Positions 53,406 through 63,510 are shown, counted from the stretch's first letter. The stretch is 64,000 nt of DNA from JBPEWY01 sp052032225 (GCA_052032225.1 JBPEWY010000083.1:65099-129098), one strand, 5' to 3'. Made by a program: numbers and translations. Notes: a model not told the origin generated them from the letters alone.

Positions 53406-55289
53406 TTATTTTATCATTTCAAAACTACGCTTAATAAAAGTAGTTAGCTCTTCGCCTTTTAATAGTCCTTGAGAAAGTCTGGCCAAGTCTAAACTTTGCT
53501 TAATTAAACGCTCTTGTTTTGGTTTAGTTTTAGTATTTAAAATTTTATCTATTAACTCATGGTTTGTGTTAACCACAAGGTTATACATTTCTGGCATATT
53601 ACTCATGCCAAACATACCACCACCGGTAGCACTCATCTCTTTCATTCTGCGCATAAATTCCGGCTGGGTAATTTTAAACGGAGCAGCAGTGCTGTCCATT
53701 GCTTCTAGTTGAACGGTGTATTTGTCTTTAGCAACAACACCTTCTACCAGCTCTTTTAATTTATTTTTTTCGTCGTCAGAAAGCTTAGAAATTTTTTCGT
53801 CGTCTTTTTTAATTAGGTTATCAATAGCATCAGCATCAACTCTAACAAAACTTACATTGTCTTTTTTACTTTCTATTTTTTGAATTAAGTGTGCTATAAT
53901 TGGTGAGTCTAACAATAATACTTCATATCCTTTCTCTTTAGCCTCTGCAATGTAACTGTGTTGCTCATCTTTATTGCTGGCATACAGAATTACAAGCTTG
54001 TTGTCTTTATCTGTTTGGGTGTCTTTAATTTTATTCTCTAACTCTTCAAATGTATAGTAAGTGTCATCTACTGTTGGATAGAGCGCAAATTTTTCGGCTT
54101 TTTCATAAAATTTATCTTCGGTAATCATACCGTACTCTATCACAATCTTAATGTCATTCCATTTTTTCTCAAAATCTTCTCTATTTTCTTTAAAGAGTGA
54201 GTTAAGTTTATCGGCTACTTTTCTTGTTATATAGCTTGATATTTTTTTAACTGCACCGTCTGCTTGTAAGTAAGATCGAGATACATTTAACGGAATATCT
54301 GGAGAGTCTATAACACCGCGAAGCATTGTCAGGAACTCAGGAACGATTCCTTCTACATTATCTGTTACAAATACCTGATTTTGATAAAGTTGAATTTTAT
54401 CTTTTTGAATATTTATGTCGTTCGTTAATTTAGGAAAGAATAAAATTCCGGTTAAGTTAAACGGATAATCTACATTTAGGTGAATATGAAACAGAGGCTC
54501 TTCAAACTGCATTGGGTAGAGCTCTCTATAAAAGTTTTTATAATCTTCGTCTTTTAACTCTGAAGGCTGCTTTGTCCAAGCCGGATTAGGATTGTTTATA
54601 ATATTATCTACCTCTTTGGTTTCTGGTTTGGTATCTTTATCTGCATCTTCAGGTAGTGGTAAAGTTTCTTTACGAGTACCAAATTTAATTGGCACAGGCA
54701 TAAACTTGTTATATTTTAAAAGGAGCTCTCTAATACGGCTTTCTTCTAAAAACTCCTCAGAGTCTTTAGCTATATGTAAAATAATTTCTGTACCACGCTC
54801 TTTTTTATCGGTTTCTTCTAAGGTATATTTAGGAGAACCGTCGCAGGTCCAGTGCGCAGCAGGTTCATCTTTATAACTTTTTGTAATAATTTCTACCTTA
54901 TCTGCAACCATAAAAGCAGAGTAGAAACCTAGACCAAAATGACCAATAATACCTGCATCTTTTGCAGAGTCTTTATATTTTTCTAAGAATTCTTCGGCTC
55001 CAGAAAAGGCAACTTCGTTTATGTATTTTTGAACCTCTTCTTTGGTCATTCCTATACCTTGATCTATGATATGAAGTTTTTTCCCTTCTTTATCTATTTT
55101 TACTTCAATAATCGGGTTGCCTAATTCTATTTTGGCTTCACCTATACTTGCCAGATGTTTTAATTTTAAAGTAGCATCGGTTGCGTTAGAAATTAATTCG
55201 CGTAAAAAAATCTCATGATCGCTGTATAAAAACTTCTTAATTAGCGGAAAAATATTTTCTACAGATACATTAATATTACCGGTTGTCAT
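53406..55289 (-). CDS. htpG: Molecular chaperone HtpG (Hsp90)
   Basis: The 627-residue protein shows the Hsp90 GHKL ATPase motifs: LRELISNATDATLK (about residues 25-38), DQGIGMTKEE and GHFGLGFYSAFMVAD. The middle and C-terminal dimerisation domains follow, ending KRSFEMIK. It is a cytosolic ATP-driven chaperone, induced by stress in many bacteria. A TGACA repeat about 70 bases upstream may be a stress element. Confidence 0.97.
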   Translation of the reverse strand: MTTGNINVSVENIFPLIKKFLYSDHEIFLRELISNATDATLKLKHLASIGEAKIELGNPIIEVKIDKEGKKLHIIDQGIGMTKEEVQKYINEVAFSGAEEFLEKYKDSAKDAGIIGHFGLGFYSAFMVADKVEIITKSYKDEPAAHWTCDGSPKYTLEETDKKERGTEIILHIAKDSEEFLEESRIRELLLKYNKFMPVPIKFGTRKETLPLPEDADKDTKPETKEVDNIINNPNPAWTKQPSELKDEDYKNFYRELYPMQFEEPLFHIHLNVDYPFNLTGILFFPKLTNDINIQKDKIQLYQNQVFVTDNVEGIVPEFLTMLRGVIDSPDIPLNVSRSYLQADGAVKKISSYITRKVADKLNSLFKENREDFEKKWNDIKIVIEYGMITEDKFYEKAEKFALYPTVDDTYYTFEELENKIKDTQTDKDNKLVILYASNKDEQHSYIAEAKEKGYEVLLLDSPIIAHLIQKIESKKDNVSFVRVDADAIDNLIKKDDEKISKLSDDEKNKLKELVEGVVAKDKYTVQLEAMDSTAAPFKITQPEFMRRMKEMSATGGGMFGMSNMPEMYNLVVNTNHELIDKILNTKTKPKQERLIKQSLDLARLSQGLLKGEELTTFIKRSFEMIK

Positions 55290-55358
55290 AGTACTCTTTT
55301 TTTAATTATGAAAAACTGATAAACTACTTTTCAAAAAAAATACCATTACAGTAAAAAA

Positions 55359-55371
55359 TGACAAACTGACA
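55359..55371 (-). promoter_or_regulatory. TGTCA direct repeat upstream of htpG
   Basis: On the minus strand the sequence reads TGTCA GTT TGTCA, 70 bases upstream of the htpG start. Paired TGTCA boxes could bind a stress regulator or form an alternative promoter. This is inference from one site. Confidence 0.35.
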
Positions 55372-55378
55372 CATTAAA

Positions 55379-55401
55379 AAAGCCTCCAAAGTGGAGGCTT
55401 T
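55379..55401 (-). terminator. Terminator of the S9 peptidase gene
   Basis: AAGCCTCCA (about 55379-55388) pairs with TGGAGGCTT (about 55392-55400); on the minus strand a T-run follows. It lies just after the peptidase stop at 55405. Confidence 0.8.
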
Positions 55402-55404
55402 ATT

Positions 55405-57840
55405 TTATTTACTTTTAGTTTGATTTTCTTGTGGTTTATTTTTTACGTATTTCTCTAACCATTGGTCTTGTTCCCAAAGCATATGTAAAATACTTTCTTT
55501 TGCCCTGTAACCATGGCTCTCTTTTGGTAGCATTACTAATCTTGCAGTAGCGCCAAGGCCTTTTAATGCATTAAAATAGCGTTCACTTTGCATAGGATAT
55601 GTGCCAGAATTATTATCTGCTTCACCATGAATGAGTAAAAGAGGCGTTTTCATTTTATCTGCATGCATAAATGGTGACATGGTGTAATATACGTCTGGAG
55701 CTTCCCAATAACTTCGTTGCTCACTCTGAAAACCAAAAGGAGTTAACGTACGGTTATATGCACCACTTCGGGCAATTCCTGCAGCAAATAAATCTGAATG
55801 AGAAAGTAAGTTTGCTACCATAAATGCACCATAGCTATGTCCTCCAACGGCAACCCTGTTTCTGTCTATATAACCCAGAGCATCTACAGCATCTATTGCT
55901 GCTTTTGCATTTGCAACCAGTTGCGGTCTAAAAGTATCATTAGGTTCTTTATCTCCTTCACCAATTATAGGGAAAGCAGCATCATCTAAAACAACATAAC
56001 CTCTGGTAACCCAATAAATAGGAGACCCCCAGAAAGGGTATGTAAATTCATTAGGGTTTTGTGTGTTTTGCGAAGCACTCGATTTGTCTTTATATTCTCT
56101 TGGATATGCCCATAAAATCATTGGCATTTTTTCTTTTTTGCTTTTATCATATCCAACCGGCAAATATAAAGTAGCACTTAAATCAAGGCCATCTTCTCGT
56201 TTATATGTAATTACTTCTTTGTGTACATTTTGAATGCTTGTAAACGGGTTTTTAAACGAAGTAAGCTGTTGTAGTTTGTTGTTTTTAAGGTTTCTAAAAT
56301 AATAGTTAGGGAACTCATTCTTAGATTCAATTCTAACTAATAATTTATTTTCTTTTGGTTTATATTCTACTAAAGTCTCTTTTTTATTTGTAAGATTAGA
56401 TTTATAAATAGTTTTTTTAGATAGGGTGGTTAAGTTTAGCTTATCTACAAACGGAAACTGTCCCTCCTTGCTATATCCATCACCTACTAAAAAGGCATGT
56501 TTGCCTTGTACAGCAAGTACCGGTGCTCCAAATTCATTTAATGTTGTTACAAAATTACCGGGATCACTATATACATCTTGATAGTTTCTATCTGATATAA
56601 TTTTAGGCTCTTGCGAAGGATTATCAGGATTAAATAAATAGGTTTTTGTGTTTCTGGTATTCCACCAATAATCATATGCAATTGCAGTATTTTTAGTGCC
56701 CCATAAAATGCCTGAAAATCTATTTATGGTCTTTAAAATAGGAGTTCCCTCTCCAGAAAAAGGAGCAGAAAGCTGATAAACTTGATCTCTATATGGAACT
56801 TTGTTTGCCGGATCTCCTCCATCAAGCGCTTCAACATAAACTAAAGTGGCAGGCAAATCATTTCGCCAAGAAAAATTACGTTTTCCGGTTCTGGTAGCCA
56901 TAAAACCTTTTGGTAAATCTTCCAGTAACGGAACAGATACTAACGAGCTTATTTTTTCGCCTTCTTTTGAATATACCATGGTTTCTGATGGAAAACGTCT
57001 GTAAGGTACCAAGTAAGAAAATGGTTTTTTAACAATGCTAATCATTACATACTCACCATTAGGAGAGAAGCTAATATTTGTGTACATATTACTTTCTAAC
57101 CATTTTTCTTGAGTACCATTTAAAGATACTTTTACTAATTCTGAAAGTGCTAACTGCTCAAAATTATGCTCATCTGTTTTATTTTTCAGTAAGTCTTGGT
57201 AAGTTCTGTTTTGAGCCTTTTTTCCATCACTTGTAGATATAGTAGGACCAGTAGGGATAGCACTTTTAGTATCTATTAAATTGGCTCTATTAGATGCTAC
57301 AACTTTTACAAGTAAATGATTGCTGTCTTTAAACCAGTTAATTACATCTCTAAGGTTAGCGTTGGCAACCGGTTCAGTTAATTTATGTGCTTTGGCTTCA
57401 TTAATGTTTACATACCATACTTCTACACCGGTAGCAGTAGTGTGTGTAAAAGCCATTTTTAGTTGGTCTGGAGACCATACAAAATTTGCTAACCTTGGGT
57501 TATTGGGTAATCCAACAACTTGTTTTGCTTCTGTATCTGTTACTTTTTTAACCTTAATATTATTGTAATAAGTAGTGCGGCTACCAATATTAGTTTTCGG
57601 ATTTATACGCAATCCGGCAAGTCTCATTTCATCTTCAGAGAGTTCTGCAATAGTTTTGTAAGCATCTCTGTAAAGCAATACCATGTGAGTACTGGTTTGA
57701 TTTAGCAAAACTCTTGGAGCTAAAGGAGCTTCAACCAGCTCTAAAATTTCTTTTGGAGGTTTTTGGTACGTTATATTTTCTTGAGCGAAAGCTCCTGAAA
57801 ATGAAACAAATAGAAGGAGTAAAAGCGTGATTTTTTTCAT
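55405..57840 (-). CDS. S9 family serine peptidase, glutamyl-endopeptidase-like
   Basis: The 811-residue protein has a signal peptide (to about residue 19, GAFAQ), an N-terminal beta-propeller and a C-terminal prolyl-oligopeptidase-type hydrolase domain. Catalytic residues are seen: Ser in GGHSYGAFMVANLL (about 670), Asp in HGEADNNSG and His in KESHGYRA. The start PKEILELVEAPLAPRVLL with ELSEDEMRLAGLRINP is like the plant/cyanobacterial glutamyl peptidase subgroup, which suggests Glu-specific cleavage; this is inferred. It is exported to the periplasm and monocistronic. Confidence 0.88.
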   Translation of the reverse strand: MKKITLLLLLFVSFSGAFAQENITYQKPPKEILELVEAPLAPRVLLNQTSTHMVLLYRDAYKTIAELSEDEMRLAGLRINPKTNIGSRTTYYNNIKVKKVTDTEAKQVVGLPNNPRLANFVWSPDQLKMAFTHTTATGVEVWYVNINEAKAHKLTEPVANANLRDVINWFKDSNHLLVKVVASNRANLIDTKSAIPTGPTISTSDGKKAQNRTYQDLLKNKTDEHNFEQLALSELVKVSLNGTQEKWLESNMYTNISFSPNGEYVMISIVKKPFSYLVPYRRFPSETMVYSKEGEKISSLVSVPLLEDLPKGFMATRTGKRNFSWRNDLPATLVYVEALDGGDPANKVPYRDQVYQLSAPFSGEGTPILKTINRFSGILWGTKNTAIAYDYWWNTRNTKTYLFNPDNPSQEPKIISDRNYQDVYSDPGNFVTTLNEFGAPVLAVQGKHAFLVGDGYSKEGQFPFVDKLNLTTLSKKTIYKSNLTNKKETLVEYKPKENKLLVRIESKNEFPNYYFRNLKNNKLQQLTSFKNPFTSIQNVHKEVITYKREDGLDLSATLYLPVGYDKSKKEKMPMILWAYPREYKDKSSASQNTQNPNEFTYPFWGSPIYWVTRGYVVLDDAAFPIIGEGDKEPNDTFRPQLVANAKAAIDAVDALGYIDRNRVAVGGHSYGAFMVANLLSHSDLFAAGIARSGAYNRTLTPFGFQSEQRSYWEAPDVYYTMSPFMHADKMKTPLLLIHGEADNNSGTYPMQSERYFNALKGLGATARLVMLPKESHGYRAKESILHMLWEQDQWLEKYVKNKPQENQTKSK

Positions 57841-58001
57841 GACAATTAATTAAAAAGGTGTTTAATTTTTTAAACTCTGTATGAGTACTTAAAAATACGG
57901 CAATTCAGATTTTTATAAAAAGATTGCGTATATTTTGTTACTATATTTTTATTTTGCAGCCTTGCTTTTTAAGAATTTATAAAAATTAAACCCACAATAT
58001 T

Positions 58002-59012
58002 ATGTATAATTCAAAAATTATAGGACTAGGGTATTATGTGCCGGATAATGTTGTAACTAACAACGATTTAACTAAACTCATGGATACCAGCGATGAGTGG
58101 ATTCAAGAACGTACAGGAATTAAGGAGCGTCGTTGGGTAAAGCCCGGTAGTGAAGATACTACATCTGTAATGGGCGTTAAGGCTGCAAAAATTGCAATAG
58201 AACGTGCAGGAATAGATAAAAACGATATTGATTTTATTGTATTTGCAACGCTAAGCCCGGATTATTACTTTCCCGGCCCCGGAGTTCAAGTGCAAAAGGC
58301 ATTAGATATTAAAACAGTTGGAGCCTTAGATATTAGAAATCAATGCTCAGGTTTTGTTTACGGGATATCGGTTGCAGACCAGTTTATAAAAACCGGAATG
58401 TATAAGAATGTTTTAGTAATTGGTAGTGAGCTGCATTCACACGGTTTAGATAAAACAACAAGAGGTAGAGGAGTATCGGTGATTTTTGGTGATGGTGCCG
58501 GTGCTGCTGTATTAACTAGAGAAGAAGACACCTCTAAAGGTATTCTATCTACACATTTACACTCTCAAGGAGAGCATGCCGAAGAACTTGCGTTAATAGC
58601 TCCAGGAATGGGTAAACGTTGGGTTAATGACATTTTAAAGGACAATGACCCAAATGATGAAAGCTATTTTCCGTACATGAATGGGCAGTTTGTTTTTAAA
58701 AACGCTGTAGTACGTTTTAGTGAAGTTATTATGGAAGGGCTGCACGCAAACAACTTAAGCAAAGAAGATATAGATATGCTGATTCCGCATCAGGCAAACC
58801 TTAGAATATCGCAATTTATTCAAAAGAAATTCGGGCTAAGAGACGACCAAGTTTTTAACAACATAATGAAGTATGGTAATACCACTGCAGCCTCTATACC
58901 AATTGCATTAACAGAAGCTTGGGAAGAAGGCAAAGTAAAAGAAGGAGATACAGTTGTTTTAGCTGCTTTTGGTAGTGGTTTTACTTGGGGTAGCGCAATT
59001 ATTAAATGGTAA
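58002..59012 (+). CDS. 3-oxoacyl-ACP synthase III family protein (FabH-like)
   Basis: This 336-residue thiolase-fold enzyme has the KAS III triad: Cys in LDIRNQCSGFVYG (about residue 113), His in LIPHQANLRI and Asn in YGNTTAASIP. The N-terminus (IIGLGYYVPDNVVTNNDL ... TGIKERRW) is typical. It would condense an acyl-CoA with malonyl-ACP. It stands alone, not with plsX/rpmF as housekeeping fabH usually does, so it may be a second KAS III with a different acyl starter. Confidence 0.88.
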   Translation: MYNSKIIGLGYYVPDNVVTNNDLTKLMDTSDEWIQERTGIKERRWVKPGSEDTTSVMGVKAAKIAIERAGIDKNDIDFIVFATLSPDYYFPGPGVQVQKALDIKTVGALDIRNQCSGFVYGISVADQFIKTGMYKNVLVIGSELHSHGLDKTTRGRGVSVIFGDGAGAAVLTREEDTSKGILSTHLHSQGEHAEELALIAPGMGKRWVNDILKDNDPNDESYFPYMNGQFVFKNAVVRFSEVIMEGLHANNLSKEDIDMLIPHQANLRISQFIQKKFGLRDDQVFNNIMKYGNTTAASIPIALTEAWEEGKVKEGDTVVLAAFGSGFTWGSAIIKW

Positions 59013-59030
59013 TTTATTTTATTTAAAAGC

Positions 59031-59054
59031 TAAGCCCGGCTTTTGCCGGGCTTA
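59031..59054 (+). terminator. Terminator of the KAS III gene
   Basis: TAAGCCCGGC (59031-59040) pairs with GCCGGGCTTA (59045-59054) around TTTT. The following T-run is short (TTTATT). Confidence 0.75.
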
Positions 59055-59124
59055 TTTATTAATAACTTACACGTAACACTAACCATCAACTATAAAAAGA
59101 AAATCGTGTAGCTATTAATAAGTT

Positions 59125-61524
59125 TTAGAAAATTCCGCCTCCACCGGATTTTTCGTCATTATCTCTTCGTTTTCTGCTCATGGCACGGTATTTACCTCCA
59201 CCAAATCTGTATGATAAACCAACATAAACAGAATTGCTTTCCCAGTTAAATGCACCATTTTGCGGATATGGTCTTACACCTTCAAAAGCAAATTGCATGG
59301 TATTAAATATATCATTGAAGTTTATACTAAATGTTGCTTTTCTGTTTAAGAAAGAATAACGAGCTCCTGCATTTACAAAGTACATTTCTTCCGGGTTAAA
59401 TTGTAATCCTTTGTTAGGACCTCTATAAAAACCAAAAACAGAGAATGTAAGGTTTTTAGTGGCTTTAAAATTATTATTCATTCTAAAGTTATAGGTTACG
59501 TTATCTACCTCTACAGGTTGTAAATCTATAATCCCGTTTTGAGTTTGAGAATACAAGTCAAAACTTGCATTAAAATTCCACCATTTTGTTGGTCTGTAGT
59601 TACTTGAAACTTCAACTCCGTAAGCAGAATTCCCATCAAAATTATCAAACGTTAGTATTAATCTATCTCCTGTTGGATCTTCTGGGTCTACATATAATGC
59701 TCTGTTAATTTCGTCTTTAATATCACGGTAAAACACACCTGCCGTAATGCTTCCGGCCTTTAATCTTCTGGTGTAATTAACTTCTATTGAGTTGGTAAAC
59801 TGTTGTAACAATTCCGGATTACCAACCGATGTAATTAATGGCGTACTCCACTCTCTTATTGGGTTAATTTGACCTAATCCCGGGCGATCTACTCTACGGC
59901 TAAAGCTTAGTTGATAGGTGTTTTTTTCGCTCGGATTATACACAATAAATGCCGATGGATAAATGCTAAACTGCTCATCTGTAAAGTCTGCATCAGGTTC
60001 TCCAACTTGCTCAAAATGAGCCTTAACTTCATATTGTTCTATACGAGCTCCAATTTGGTACGACCACTTTTCGAACGATTTCCCGAATGTTACGTAAAGA
60101 GAGTAAATATCTCTATCGTAGCTGTATTCTGAGTCGTTTAAATTCTCACTGGTTGTATCGTACATGTTATCGGTTCTACGCAAACGCAACTCAGCACCCA
60201 GTTCTAATTTAGTTTTCTCGTCTAACGGGTTAACATAATCTAAATTAATGGTAGTATTGCTTCTTTTGTTATCTACAATGTCTATATAATTGGCGCTGCT
60301 GTCTGTAAAATTAAAGTTGGCAAATTCATCACTAGAAAAATCACTGTAATCTGCTTCTAAACTAATATTATGCCCTTCTTTGTTAAAATCATGTTTGTAG
60401 GCAAGGTTATAAGTAGATGTTATATTGTCTAGACCATTGTTAAAAACTTGTCCGAAGTTAGGTTGGTTACCATCGTTATAAATAATATCTGTAGTACCAA
60501 AACCTTTACCATCGTATATATTCTGATTGGTGTAAAAAGAAATAGTGTTTTTATCATCTATGTAGTAATCTAATCCTACTTTAAACAAATGAGATTTGTT
60601 GTTGTTGTCAAACTCAAATAATTGAAGTGTGTTGTTATCTGTTCTGTTAACAAATCCCCAGTTATCATTCTTACCAATATTGTTACCATAATTACCGTAA
60701 ACGTTTATTTTTCCGTGACGGTAATTCATATCTATAGAGCTGTTAAACCTGGCATTAATATCTACATTAAGCCCTAAATTTACATTACCGTTAAACCCAA
60801 TATTTGTGTTTTTATGAAGCACAATATTTATAATACCACTCATACCTTCCGGGTTGTATTTTGCAGAAGGGTTGGTTATGAGCTCAATACTTTTTATAGA
60901 AGTCGACGGAATTTGTTTTAATAACTGAGCAGCCGGAACGTTTGTAGGTTTACCATCTACCAATACTCGAACGTTTTGGTTTCCTCTTAAACTAATTTCT
61001 CCGCTTTGGCTATCTACATTTACAGAAGGTATATTGTTCATGATTTCTGATGCTGTAGCGCCTGTTGTGGTTAAGTCTTTACCAACGTTAATTACCTTTC
61101 TATCTACTTTTTGCTCAATTGTAGAACGTTCTGCAACTACTTCTACACCTTCTAATGCAGTAGTTTCTTCTTCTAAAGCAATGGTACCAACATTAACTAC
61201 TCTGTTAGAACGTGAGATAATAATATCTTGAGCGTACGTTTTGTAGCCAATAAATTGTACTTGAAAAATTAAGTTTCCGGTTTCAACATCTTCTACCGTA
61301 AAGTTACCAGAGTCGTCTGTTATGGTTCCGGTTAGTGTAGCGCCATCTTTTTTAGATTTTATAACAATAGTTGCAAACGGAATGGGCTGCTGAAGTTTTT
61401 TGTCGATTACTTTTCCTTTAACAGTTCCAATTTTAATTGGGTTGTTTGCAGGTTCGTTGGGTGCTGGTTGTGCAGTTACTAAAATGCAAGCAAAAAGCAC
61501 GAATAAAGTGATTAATTTTCTCAT
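59125..61524 (-). CDS. TonB-dependent-receptor-like outer-membrane beta-barrel protein
   Basis: The 799-residue protein has a signal peptide (about 1-18), a carboxypeptidase regulatory-like domain (about 32-115: KGKVIDKKLQQPIPFATIVIKS), a plug domain (about 130-215: SEIMNNIPSVNVDSQSGEISLRG with ITNPSAKYNPEGMSGIINIV) and an OMP beta-barrel of the type called outer membrane beta-barrel family. The last residues are KSGGGGIF. It resembles receptors for ligands not identified here; no SusD gene is adjacent, so it is not a polysaccharide-utilisation pair. Confidence 0.9.
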   Translation of the reverse strand: MRKLITLFVLFACILVTAQPAPNEPANNPIKIGTVKGKVIDKKLQQPIPFATIVIKSKKDGATLTGTITDDSGNFTVEDVETGNLIFQVQFIGYKTYAQDIIISRSNRVVNVGTIALEEETTALEGVEVVAERSTIEQKVDRKVINVGKDLTTTGATASEIMNNIPSVNVDSQSGEISLRGNQNVRVLVDGKPTNVPAAQLLKQIPSTSIKSIELITNPSAKYNPEGMSGIINIVLHKNTNIGFNGNVNLGLNVDINARFNSSIDMNYRHGKINVYGNYGNNIGKNDNWGFVNRTDNNTLQLFEFDNNNKSHLFKVGLDYYIDDKNTISFYTNQNIYDGKGFGTTDIIYNDGNQPNFGQVFNNGLDNITSTYNLAYKHDFNKEGHNISLEADYSDFSSDEFANFNFTDSSANYIDIVDNKRSNTTINLDYVNPLDEKTKLELGAELRLRRTDNMYDTTSENLNDSEYSYDRDIYSLYVTFGKSFEKWSYQIGARIEQYEVKAHFEQVGEPDADFTDEQFSIYPSAFIVYNPSEKNTYQLSFSRRVDRPGLGQINPIREWSTPLITSVGNPELLQQFTNSIEVNYTRRLKAGSITAGVFYRDIKDEINRALYVDPEDPTGDRLILTFDNFDGNSAYGVEVSSNYRPTKWWNFNASFDLYSQTQNGIIDLQPVEVDNVTYNFRMNNNFKATKNLTFSVFGFYRGPNKGLQFNPEEMYFVNAGARYSFLNRKATFSINFNDIFNTMQFAFEGVRPYPQNGAFNWESNSVYVGLSYRFGGGKYRAMSRKRRDNDEKSGGGGIF

Positions 61525-61613
61525 GAGTTAGTTTGTTTTTTTGATTGATGATTTAATAGTACCTTGTGTCAGGTTTACAATCAATGGACGAGCAGGGGGC
61601 TATTCTGTTACTT

Positions 61614-61643
61614 TTTTTAACAACATTTAACACTCTTTAACAC
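61614..61643. repeat. Three 10-bp phased repeats between divergent genes
   Basis: The units TTTTTAACAA, CATTTAACAC and TCTTTAACAC at 61614, 61624 and 61634 share TTTAACA/TTAACA in exact 10-bp phase and end right at the ATG at 61644. They lie between the outer-membrane gene on the minus strand and the CoA-binding gene on the plus strand, and could bind a regulator on one DNA face. Confidence 0.5.
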
Positions 61644-62003
61644 ATGAAGAAAACATTGGTTTTTGGTGCTTCAACTAACAAAGAAAGGTATAGTAATCTG
61701 GTAGCGAATAGATTAGCAGATGCCGGACATGAGGTTGTTGCCTTCGGAAATAAACCAGGAAAAATCAATGATATTACCATACACACAGAACTCGTTCCGT
61801 ACAACAATATTCACACGGTTACTTTATATGTAAGACCACAAATTCAAAAACAATACTACAGCTACATACTTTCATTAAAACCAAAGCGTGTAATTTTTAA
61901 TCCGGGAACCGAAAACCCGGAATTTTACCAAATACTGCAAGAGAAAGGTGTTTTTGTTGAGGTTGCTTGTACTTTAGTTCTTCTTAGCACGAATCAATAT
62001 TAA
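61644..62003 (+). CDS. CoA-binding domain protein (YccU-like)
   Basis: The 119-residue protein has a Rossmann-like CoA-binding fold: TLVFGASTNKERYSNLVANR at the start, IHTVTLYVRPQIQ in the middle and KRVIFNPGTENPEF with VEVACTLVLLS at the end. Related proteins bind CoA; the biological role is not known. Its 3' end overlaps the convergent symporter gene by 30 bases. Confidence 0.85.
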   Translation: MKKTLVFGASTNKERYSNLVANRLADAGHEVVAFGNKPGKINDITIHTELVPYNNIHTVTLYVRPQIQKQYYSYILSLKPKRVIFNPGTENPEFYQILQEKGVFVEVACTLVLLSTNQY

Positions 62004-63437
62004 TCCTAAAAAAGTAAGCAAACCATTAAACGGCAATAATTCGTAGCCAATAACATAACCTCCTAGTTTTTCGGGTGGAATATTACCCAATATTGTAACG
62101 ATTACAACACTAGAGAGCGCTACTAACCATACATACTTGTCTTTAATTTTATAATTAGTAAAAATCCCAAAAGCAAATAAGCCCAATAGCGGTCCGTATG
62201 TGTATGTTGCAACAGTAAGTAGGCTGTCTATTACATTTCGGTTTAATACATATTTAAAAATTATTATAACAACAATAAGTAATATACTCATTGCGACGTG
62301 TGTAATTTTTCTAATGCGTTTTTGACGGTTTTCGGGTTTAGCATTAATGTTTAAAAAATCTACACAAAAAGAGGTTGTTAATGAGGTTAATGCACTATCT
62401 GCACTACTGTAAGCAGCAGCAATTAACCCTAACATAAAAGTAATGGCAAGTGTAATGTTAAGCCCACTATTTAATGCAATTTCTGGAAAAAGCAAATCGG
62501 TTTTAGGAGCACCATCCATTAATGGTATAGCAATATTATTTTTAGAGGCATAAATAAACAGTAATGCACCTAAGAGTAAGAATAAAAAGGTAACACCCAC
62601 TAACACAATGCTAAACCAAACCATGTTTTTTTGAGCATCTTTAAGGTTTTTGCAGGTTAGGTTTTTTTGCATCATATCTTGGTCAAGCCCGGTCATACAA
62701 ATAGTTATAAACATCCCGCCTAAAAAAGATTTGACAAAATGGTTTTTTGCAAAAAAATCATCGGTAAAAAAAGTTTTGCTGTATTTTTTTAACTCATCTG
62801 ATGCAAGAAAATCACCAAATGTCCAGCCTAATTCTGCAGTAATAAAATAAATAGAAAGGCAAACAGCCAAAACCATAAAAAGAGTTTGCAAAGTGTCTGT
62901 CCACACAATGGTTTTAATACCGCCTCTAAAAGTATAAATCCAGATAAGTAAAATAGAGAGTACAACGGTAACTTCAAACGGTACGCCCCAAGCATCAAAA
63001 ACAAATTGCTGCAAAACAATAGCAACTAAAAACAACCTGAATGAAGCACCTAAAACTCTAGATATAAAGAAGAAAAATGCTCCGGTTTTATGGCTAACCA
63101 CCCCAAAACGTTCTTTTAAATATTCATAAATAGAGGTAACATTTAATTGGTAATAAATAGGCATTAAAACATAGGCTACCACAAAATATCCAATTAAATA
63201 ACCAAACACAACTTGCATGTAGCTAAATTGTGATCCATCTACCCAACCGGGTACAGATATAAAAGTAACACCACTTAATGATGCGCCAATCATTCCGAAA
63301 GCAACAACATACCAAGGAGATTGTTTGCCAGCTTTAAAAAAGGTATCGTTACTGTCGTTTTTTCCGGTTAGGTAAGAAATTAAAATAAGTACGCCAAAGT
63401 AAATGGCTATTAATAGCAGAATTTGAGTAGCGGTCAT
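61974..63437 (-). CDS. Sodium:solute symporter (SSS family)
   Basis: The 487-residue polytopic membrane protein has about thirteen transmembrane segments and SSS motifs (GMIGASLSGVTFISVPGWV, GLIAAAYSSADSALTSLTTS). It is like the sialic acid/proline branch of the family; the substrate is not resolved. The ATG at 63437 gives MTATQILLL; an upstream in-frame start at 63464 would overlap the promoter and is discounted. It is divergent from recR. Confidence 0.9.
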   Translation of the reverse strand: MTATQILLLIAIYFGVLILISYLTGKNDSNDTFFKAGKQSPWYVVAFGMIGASLSGVTFISVPGWVDGSQFSYMQVVFGYLIGYFVVAYVLMPIYYQLNVTSIYEYLKERFGVVSHKTGAFFFFISRVLGASFRLFLVAIVLQQFVFDAWGVPFEVTVVLSILLIWIYTFRGGIKTIVWTDTLQTLFMVLAVCLSIYFITAELGWTFGDFLASDELKKYSKTFFTDDFFAKNHFVKSFLGGMFITICMTGLDQDMMQKNLTCKNLKDAQKNMVWFSIVLVGVTFLFLLLGALLFIYASKNNIAIPLMDGAPKTDLLFPEIALNSGLNITLAITFMLGLIAAAYSSADSALTSLTTSFCVDFLNINAKPENRQKRIRKITHVAMSILLIVVIIIFKYVLNRNVIDSLLTVATYTYGPLLGLFAFGIFTNYKIKDKYVWLVALSSVVIVTILGNIPPEKLGGYVIGYELLPFNGLLTFLGLILIRAKKN

Positions 63438-63461
63438 ACAGTAAAATTTAATGCCAAAATA

Positions 63462-63469
63462 CAAAAATA
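63462..63469 (-). promoter_or_regulatory. -7 element of the symporter gene
   Basis: On the minus strand this reads TATTTTTG, 24 bases before the ATG at 63437. It lies back to back with the recR element at 63511. Confidence 0.5.
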
Positions 63470-63510
63470 TTAACTGTAAAAAATGCTGTTTTATTAACTA
63501 ACAAATATTG

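Noticed and set aside
59125..61524. SusC of a polysaccharide utilisation locus
   Set aside because: No SusD-type gene, glycoside hydrolase or regulator is adjacent, and the barrel type differs.
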